From the NCBI RefSeq assembly GCF_002532535.1, contig NZ_NQWI01000047.1, positions 1 to 37,642 of the forward strand: DNA of 37,642 nucleotides, in the 5' to 3' direction. Origin of the DNA: Candidatus Viridilinea mediisalina. Lineage in GTDB: Bacteria > Chloroflexota > Chloroflexia > Chloroflexales > Chloroflexaceae. The position numbers were made by a program, and so were the translations under genes. Below are positions 32,995 through 37,642 of the stretch, one piece after another. The notes below the pieces were generated by a model, which saw nothing but the letters and a program-made list of their open reading frames with translations, was not told the origin of the DNA and did not search any database. Numbering within the stretch: position 1 is the first letter of the stretch; every line of letters begins with the position of its first letter.

Positions 32995-33078
32995 TAGCTA
33001 CCCATGTTGGTCACACCCAATCCATTTTGTCAACTCATTGTATACGATAACAGCGTAAAAGTCATCCTGCCTATGGTT

Positions 33079-33175
33079 ATACCATTTCCGATTGTAGATT
33101 GTAGATTGCAGATTGTAGATTGCAGATTGCCGAACATGGCGTTCCAAGGGGCTTGCGCGTGCTTGATGATTCTGC
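33079..33175 (+). repeat. Family A repeat element, right end lost
   Basis: ATACCATTTCCGATTGTAGA starts the copy. Five alternating GTAGATT/GCAGATT units follow, then GCCGAACATGGCGTTCCAAG, GGGCTTGCGCGTGCTTGATG, and the match fades at TTCTGCGCC. The 3' end of the kinase gene begins within five bases of its right side. Confidence 0.82.
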
Positions 33176-33179
33176 GCCT

Positions 33180-34091
33180 TTAGCTCATTCGTACCTCAGT
33201 GTATAGGTACTCGTGCAAGAGCGCCATGGTTGCCACTGCACCTGGTTGTGCGGTTGCGTTGATCAGTTTGGCGAGGCTGGGGCGCAGCGGGCGGCCAGCG
33301 GTGAGCAATTGCAGCAGACGCCCAAGAGCATAGATGTCCACATAAGGGGTGACCGGGCCGGGCTGGGGGCCGCGCCGCTCAGGTGGTAGGCAGTGGGCCA
33401 CGCCGTAGACGCCATGCCGTCGGGGGCGATCCAGACTCTCTACTGCCCCCAGATCAAGCAATACCACGTCCGGTTGGCCCTGGACTGTTCGGCGTACAAT
33501 CAGGTTGGCGGGGCGCACATCGTGGTGAACAAGGCCGCGCGCATGCAGATGGCTCAGGGCGCTGGCAAGTTGCAGCCCGAGCCTAAGCGCCCATGTCGCA
33601 TCACTTGGGCGGGGCTGGTGGGCTAACCACTGGTTCAGCGGCAGGCCTGCTTCATAGGCCAACGCCAAATAGAGGCATGGCTGACCTGCCACCGTTCCTA
33701 GGCCAATGTCACGTAAGGCATGGGGGTAGCGCCGTCGGTAGAGGCAAGCCAAGTGGGGATGGGTTGCGTGCGGGCCCATTAGATGGCTATGCTCATCATG
33801 GAGTGCCGCCGTCGCATCAGGGTGGGCGACCTTGATCGCCGCGAGCCGCCAGCGCGCTGCGTCTACGGCATTCAGTTCTCCCCGTCGCCAGCGGCCACGC
33901 AGCCAACGAGCAACGACACGCCGTTGCACCAGGCGCGCATCCCAGGGCCGCCCTAAGTAGACCGCGCCTTGGCCGCCGCGGCCCAAGAGGGCCAGCAGTT
34001 CAAAGCCACCAAGCTGGGTAGTGCGTGCCAGGGGGCATCCTGTTTTTGATGGTAGATTCCAGATGGTAGATTGGAGATTGCTGAACTTCAT
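33180..34091 (-). CDS. Ser/Thr protein kinase-like protein with repeat-derived N-terminus
   Basis: A 303-residue bacterial eukaryotic-like kinase domain. The glycine loop is LLGRGGQGAVYLG (37-47) and the ATP-binding Lys87 is in AAIKVA. An Arg/Trp-rich insert of about 35 residues lies between them. The catalytic loop reads GLVHHDVRPANLIV: Asp191 and Asn196 are kept, but HRD is HHD and the usual Lys is Arg193. DFG is LLDLG (Asp213). GVYGVAHCLPPERRG and YVDIYALGRLLQLLTAG match the activation and F-helix regions. It may be active but is atypical. The first 17 residues (MKFSNLQSTIWNLPSKT) are read from a family A-like repeat. The start overlaps the FHA gene stop as ATGA. Confidence 0.82.
   Translation of the reverse strand: MKFSNLQSTIWNLPSKTGCPLARTTQLGGFELLALLGRGGQGAVYLGRPWDARLVQRRVVARWLRGRWRRGELNAVDAARWRLAAIKVAHPDATAALHDEHSHLMGPHATHPHLACLYRRRYPHALRDIGLGTVAGQPCLYLALAYEAGLPLNQWLAHQPRPSDATWALRLGLQLASALSHLHARGLVHHDVRPANLIVRRTVQGQPDVVLLDLGAVESLDRPRRHGVYGVAHCLPPERRGPQPGPVTPYVDIYALGRLLQLLTAGRPLRPSLAKLINATAQPGAVATMALLHEYLYTEVRMS
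34047..34085 (+). repeat. Diverged family A-like repeat at the kinase start
   Basis: GATGGTAGATTCCAGATGGT, AGATTGGAGATT and GCTGAAC echo the GTAGATT units and the GCCGAAC motif of family A, with several substitutions. It coincides with codons 3-16 of the kinase gene read on the other strand. Confidence 0.6.
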
Positions 34092-34744
34092 ATAGCCTCA
34101 AGTGTCACCCGTAGCGTCGTGCCAACGAGGAGTGCCTCACCCTCACCGAGTGTTGTCGCTTGCTCAAGGCTCAACGGGCTGCCCAAGCCGGTATGGAAGA
34201 CCCCCGGTTCAAGGGCGGTCACTTCGATCGCGTCACCCACAAGGCTGATACGGGCATGCAGGGCGGCTAGGCCAGCTTCAGGGAAACAGAGGTTGCACCC
34301 CGGTGCCGCACCGATACTCCACTGCCGCCCATCCAAGGCAATGCGGTGACGCCGCTGGCCATCCCAGACGATCGCCCGCCATTGGGCCTTGCTGCTGGTT
34401 GGTTGTTGGCGGCGTGCCGTCGTAATCTCGGCGGGATGCGGGGATGTTTGCGGCAACTCCGCATCGGGGTCGGTAGCTTCGAGCGTATAGCGGCGTGCAA
34501 CGATCCAGCCTGCGCCAGCACTCAGGGCCATTGCGGAGATGAGCATCAATAACCAAACAGCGGCTTGTAGAACTGTGGTGTCACTGGCCTTGGGAGAGGG
34601 CAGATCAACCGACTTTGCTGCAACCGCTTGGCCTCTCAGCGGTTGGGCCGCTGCACGCGGTAACGCCCCAACCATGCCACTCAGCCAGCAGCAAGCCAAC
34701 ACCAGAGCGAACAACCAGTGAACGTATCGCAAGCGATTGTGCAT
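34088..34744 (-). CDS. FHA-domain membrane protein
   Basis: A 218-residue protein with an N-terminal signal-like hydrophobic stretch (9-28), a Pro/Ala-rich linker, a second transmembrane helix (about 58-82) and a C-terminal forkhead-associated domain (about 120-215). The FHA core is visible in WSIGAAPGCNLCFPEAGLAA, LHARI and the closing LLVGTTLRVTLEA. The usual Arg (GR) and Ser (SxxH) phosphothreonine-binding positions are Ala here (146 and 161), while the His (163) remains. Phosphopeptide binding may be weakened. It is the first gene of a two-gene unit with the kinase (ATGA overlap), so it may be its membrane partner. Confidence 0.78.
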   Translation of the reverse strand: MHNRLRYVHWLFALVLACCWLSGMVGALPRAAAQPLRGQAVAAKSVDLPSPKASDTTVLQAAVWLLMLISAMALSAGAGWIVARRYTLEATDPDAELPQTSPHPAEITTARRQQPTSSKAQWRAIVWDGQRRHRIALDGRQWSIGAAPGCNLCFPEAGLAALHARISLVGDAIEVTALEPGVFHTGLGSPLSLEQATTLGEGEALLVGTTLRVTLEAI

Positions 34745-34937
34745 AACCGTAAGCCTTCTTGCGGGATGCGTGAGGCGCAGCAGTGCGGGCTTCGCATCCT
34801 CCGGGATGCGTGAGGCGTAGCGGCGCGAACTTCGCCTCTCCGCCTCATCGCCTCTCCGCCTCCCGAAAAAAAATACCCTCTATACTATATACCGCTGAAG
34901 AGGGCAAAAAGATACGGTTTTGCTAGGATTAACTGAC

Positions 34938-36701
34938 TTATTCCACCAATTGCGAATGGTAGATCTCCGCATAGATCGGACTCTGCTCTAGCAATGTACT
35001 ATGGGTGCCACTGGCAACCAGGTTGCCTTGATCAAGCACAAGGATTAGGTCGGCGTTGCGTACTGTACTAATGCGCTGGGCAATCACAAAGCTGGTACGC
35101 CCCTGCATCAGCCCCTTGAGCGCCTGCTGGATCTGCACTTCGGTCTGGAGATCAACGCTACTCGTGGAGTCATCGAGGATCAACAGGCGCGGATCGAGCA
35201 GCAAGGCCCGGGCCAGGGCCACGCGCTGCTTTTGGCCACCAGAGAGGGTAACGCCCCGTTCGCCTACGCGGGTCTGGTAGCCTTCAGGAAAGCCAACGAT
35301 GAAGTCGTGGGCCGCAGCGGCCCGCGCTGCCGCCTCAATCTCCGCATCGCTCGCATCGGGCCGCCCAAAGGCAATATTCTCGCGGATTGTCCCAGTGAAG
35401 AGGTTGGTCTCTTGCAGCACAATCCCAATCTGCGAACGCAGGCTATCAAGCGTAACCTCACGCAGATCGTGGCCATCAAGCAGCACCGCGCCCTCTGCCG
35501 GATCGTAGAAGCGCGGCAGCAGGTTGATAATGCTGGTCTTGCCGCTACCCGTTGCACCAAGGAGCGCCACGGTCTGCCCTGGCGCAACCTCAAAGCTGAC
35601 CTGACGCAACGCGGGCTCACTGGCCCCCAGGTAGCGGAAGGTGACCGCACGAAAGGCGACGTGGCCTTGGATGGGCGGAAGCACACGCGCATCAGGGCGA
35701 TCGGTGATCTCGCTGGCGGCATCGAGCACCTCAAAGATACGTTTGGCTGACGCGCTCGCTTGGGCCATCAGCGAGACCACGAAGCCCAGTTGGCCCAGGG
35801 GAAAGAAGACATAGAGCAGGTAGAGGCTAAACTTCTGGTAGACACCGAGATCGAGTGTACCGGCAAGAATCTGGCGACCGCCAAAGTAGAGAATGGCCGC
35901 CTGGCCCAATTGGGCCACTAGAAAGACCACGGGAAAAAGGAACGAGAAGACGCGACTAATGCGCAACTGCTGCTCCATCAGATCGGTGGCGGCACTGCCG
36001 AAGCGTTGCGTCTCATACGGCTCACGGGCAAACGCCTTCACCACCCGAATGCCGGCCAGATTCTCTTGCAGCACCGTATTTAGCGTCGCCAACTTGGTCT
36101 GCACGGCAAGAAAGAGGGGCTGCGCCAGCCGCCCAAAGACAATGAAGAGGGTAAGGGCAATCGGCAGCAGCGGCAGCACCACGAGGGTGAGTTGCAGATT
36201 ACTGAAGGCCAGGACAACCAGCGCCCCAGTGAGCAAGAGGAAGGCCGAAGCGGCAATCACCAAACCCTGGGCAATGAAGGTACGCAAACGTTCCACATCA
36301 TCGGTGGCCCGAATCATGAGCTGCCCAGTCTGATTCTGGTCATAAAAGCTAAACGAGAGGCGTTGAATCTTGGTAAAAATGGCATTACGCAGGTCAAAAG
36401 CCAAGCCCTGTGAGGTTGTTTCAGACATAAACGACTGCAGGAAGGAGAAGAGGCCACGCAGCAGGGCAAAGAGCAGGATCAGGCCCGCAGCGCCCCAGAT
36501 CAACCGTTCGGCCTCAACGAGGCTCAACGAGCCAGCCAGGGTCACCGCATCGATCATATACTGCACCAAGATTGGCACCGCAAGTTGAGCCAGGGTTGCG
36601 ATCACCAAGGCACCATAGGCCAGCGCGGCGCTCCGGCGTTGGCCAGCGAGATAGCCAATGGCACGCAGCAGTGCCGGGCGGCGGCGGGGGGGAGACTGCA
36701 C
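34938..36701 (-). CDS. ABC exporter half-transporter with degenerate ATP site
   Basis: A 587-residue type IV ABC exporter half (MsbA/MdlA-like): six transmembrane helices (about 20-310) then one nucleotide-binding domain. Walker A is LLGATGSGKTS, the Q-loop is in IGIVLQETNLF, and the signature is TLSGGQKQRVALARALL. Walker B is LLILDDSTSSVD, with Asp511 in place of the catalytic Glu. The switch His is Gln542 (FVIAQRISTVR). Asp plus Gln is the combination known from the non-hydrolysing half of heterodimeric exporters such as TM287/288. A partner subunit is expected, but none lies in the window. The start is GTG at 36701 with AAGGAG ten bases upstream. The substrate is unknown. Confidence 0.92.
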   Translation of the reverse strand: MQSPPRRRPALLRAIGYLAGQRRSAALAYGALVIATLAQLAVPILVQYMIDAVTLAGSLSLVEAERLIWGAAGLILLFALLRGLFSFLQSFMSETTSQGLAFDLRNAIFTKIQRLSFSFYDQNQTGQLMIRATDDVERLRTFIAQGLVIAASAFLLLTGALVVLAFSNLQLTLVVLPLLPIALTLFIVFGRLAQPLFLAVQTKLATLNTVLQENLAGIRVVKAFAREPYETQRFGSAATDLMEQQLRISRVFSFLFPVVFLVAQLGQAAILYFGGRQILAGTLDLGVYQKFSLYLLYVFFPLGQLGFVVSLMAQASASAKRIFEVLDAASEITDRPDARVLPPIQGHVAFRAVTFRYLGASEPALRQVSFEVAPGQTVALLGATGSGKTSIINLLPRFYDPAEGAVLLDGHDLREVTLDSLRSQIGIVLQETNLFTGTIRENIAFGRPDASDAEIEAAARAAAAHDFIVGFPEGYQTRVGERGVTLSGGQKQRVALARALLLDPRLLILDDSTSSVDLQTEVQIQQALKGLMQGRTSFVIAQRISTVRNADLILVLDQGNLVASGTHSTLLEQSPIYAEIYHSQLVE

Positions 36702-36721
36702 AGTATGGGAACTCCTTTTTC

Positions 36722-36748
36722 GATTGTAGATTGTAGATTGTAGATTGC
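36722..36748 (+). repeat. Family A core repeat
   Basis: CGATTGTAGATTGTAGATTG followed by TAGATTGC: three ATTGTAGATT units just upstream of the ABC gene ribosome site. The rest of the element is missing. Confidence 0.75.
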
Positions 36749-36777
36749 TGTGAGCAGATTAGTTTCTGGAAAACCAT

Positions 36778-36835
36778 TAGCCGGCTAAAGCCGGCACTCC
36801 AACGTCAACCCATAGACTTTTCAGACAGCCTCTCA
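36778..36835 (+). repeat. Family B element, right half only
   Basis: TTAGCCGGCTAAAGCCGGCA, CTCCAACG and the right end ACTTTTCAGACAGCCTCTCA are present; the left terminal repeat is missing. Confidence 0.82.
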
Positions 36836-36915
36836 GTATGCTGCATGCATCCCATAGCTGTCAAACATCATGCTACAATACGCCACACAGAACACGGAAG
36901 CACCGCACATGCGCT

Positions 36916-37021
36916 AAGAAACTGTCTGAAAAGTCTGCGAACTGGCATTGAAGTGCCGGCTTCAGCCGGCTAAAGCCGGCACTCCAACGCATGCCCACTA
37001 GCTTTTCAGACAGCTTCTCAG
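36916..37021 (+). repeat. Complete MITE-like family B element
   Basis: AAGAAACTGTCTGAAAAG on the left pairs with CTTTTCAGACAGCTTCTC on the right (one mismatch). Between them lie GAAGTGCCGGCTTCAGCC, GGCTAAAGCCGGCACTCC and the AACGCATGCCCACTAGC segment. At about 106 bp it is the best-preserved copy in the window. It ends 14 bases before the start of the next gene. Confidence 0.88.
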
Positions 37022-37034
37022 AAATGAGACCATT

Positions 37035-37562
37035 ATGTCGGAACACGTAAAGCCTTCGGCCTACGAATCGCTCCGCACCGCGATTCTTGGACTCTTCCAT
37101 GAGACACTCAGCCGCTACCCTCCGTCCTATGCGCCGGGAGGCGAGCCACAAAGCGAGCCACCGCATCGTCTTGGTGAATACCTTGTCTACCAGGGCTACC
37201 TCTCGCCGCGCGAACTGCATGCGGCCCTGCAAGCGAGCAAAGGCGACGCAAAGAACAAGCCTAAACCCCTTGGCGTCATCCTCGTGACCAACTACAACTT
37301 ACCGGCAGCCGTGTTAACCATGGCGCTGCTCTTGCAGACCCTCGACCATCTTGCGCATACCCCCAAGCTTCCACCGCGCTTCCTTGGCGAGCAGTTGTTG
37401 CGCGATGCTGCCCTAACGCCTCAGCAGTTGGCATTGGTGCTTGAGGAGCAGGTGGTTGACTATGCCCAAGGCCATTGGCGGCGTATCGGCGATCTGATTG
37501 CCAACCATGGTTGGCTCGATGCCGAGACGCTGACCAAATTCGTGCGCGAGATGCATGGGTAG
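37035..37562 (+). CDS. Small protein with two MshEN-like motifs
   Basis: A 175-residue soluble protein without a firm family. Two segments resemble the MshEN/GspE-N fold found at the front of type II secretion and pilus ATPases. Residues 45-85 read RLGEYLVYQGYLSPRELHAA, with PLGVILV about 15 residues on. Residues 116-172 read FLGEQLLRDAALTPQQLALV, then RRIGDLIANHGWLDAETL. In MshEN proteins the R-LG-x5-Q-x10-LG type pattern binds cyclic di-GMP, but here the spacing is only approximate. No ATPase domain follows, so it may be a stand-alone sensor or adaptor. The stop TAG is the first triplet of a heptamer array. A weak TGAGA site precedes the ATG. Confidence 0.6.
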   Translation: MSEHVKPSAYESLRTAILGLFHETLSRYPPSYAPGGEPQSEPPHRLGEYLVYQGYLSPRELHAALQASKGDAKNKPKPLGVILVTNYNLPAAVLTMALLLQTLDHLAHTPKLPPRFLGEQLLRDAALTPQQLALVLEEQVVDYAQGHWRRIGDLIANHGWLDAETLTKFVREMHG

Positions 37563-37642
37563 GAAGTAGGAAGTAGGAAGTAGGAAGTAGGAAGTAGGAA
37601 GTAGGAAGTAGGAAGTAGGAAGTAGGAAGTAGGAAGTAGGAA
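37560..37642 (+). repeat. Heptanucleotide tandem array (TAGGAAG)n
   Basis: At least 11 perfect head-to-tail copies of TAGGAAG plus a partial one run to the edge of the window, so the full length is unknown. The first copy supplies the stop codon of the preceding gene. A degenerate relative lies at 12101-12137. Confidence 0.95.

Noticed and set aside
37560-37642. Possible CRISPR or origin iterons
   Set aside because: Pure head-to-tail heptamers without spacers. No replication or Cas gene nearby in the visible sequence.

Overview
The window looks like a chromosomal segment of a filamentous Chloroflexota bacterium, probably order Chloroflexales. This is inferred from the gene set: a probable wax-ester gene pair, an AcuI-type reductase, an expansin and a hybrid histidine kinase. 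It is also inferred from the many short intergenic repeats. The 16S fragment at the left edge is too short to place the organism, so genus and species are not claimed. No transposase, tRNA, 23S rRNA or CRISPR array was seen.

Layout: 1-62 is the 3' end of a 16S rRNA gene, followed at once by a strong hairpin instead of a 16S-23S spacer. 0.2-9.1 kb holds housekeeping and accessory genes: acrylyl-CoA reductase-like acuI, a VOC protein, an inositol-monophosphatase-like gene with an rraA-like gene, a secreted expansin, a large hybrid sensor kinase, a LysM lipoprotein and ribF. 9.5-12.7 kb holds an orphan dhaL, a VanW-family protein and a Nudix hydrolase. 12.96-16.54 kb is a two-gene module, an acyl-ACP-reductase-like dehydrogenase and a WS/DGAT wax ester synthase, whose junction is abnormal. 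16.7-18.7 kb is a Zn/Cd-type P-type ATPase with a clear promoter and dyad operator. 19.2-22.4 kb holds an alpha/beta hydrolase, a GT4 glycosyltransferase and a PAP2-like membrane protein.

22.45-23.08 kb is a MntA/HepT toxin-antitoxin pair. 23.4-27.4 kb (minus strand) holds a flippase-like membrane protein and a UDP-glucuronate 4-epimerase-like enzyme. Upstream of these lies a tightly coupled two-gene unit: a DUF488 protein with an extra N-terminal domain plus an unrecognised 273-residue partner. This unit is the best candidate here for an undescribed system. 27.4-32.9 kb (minus) is a co-directional series: histidyl-tRNA-synthetase-like, creatininase-like, polyprenyl-phosphate sugar transferase and O-antigen-ligase-like polymerase. 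With the GT4, epimerase and flippase-like genes it suggests a surface polysaccharide locus. 33.2-36.7 kb holds an FHA/protein kinase pair and an ABC exporter subunit with a degenerate ATP site. 37.0-37.6 kb holds an MshEN-like small protein that ends in a heptanucleotide tandem array.

The most striking property of the window is its load of short repeats. One family (about 103 bp, ends ATACC/GGTAT, core of ATTGTAGATT units) and a second MITE-like family (ends CTGTCTGAAAAG) fill most intergenic gaps. Copies of the first appear to have entered coding sequence, adding about 35 residues to the O-antigen-ligase-like protein, probably the N-terminus of a kinase, and the stop codon of a hydrolase.
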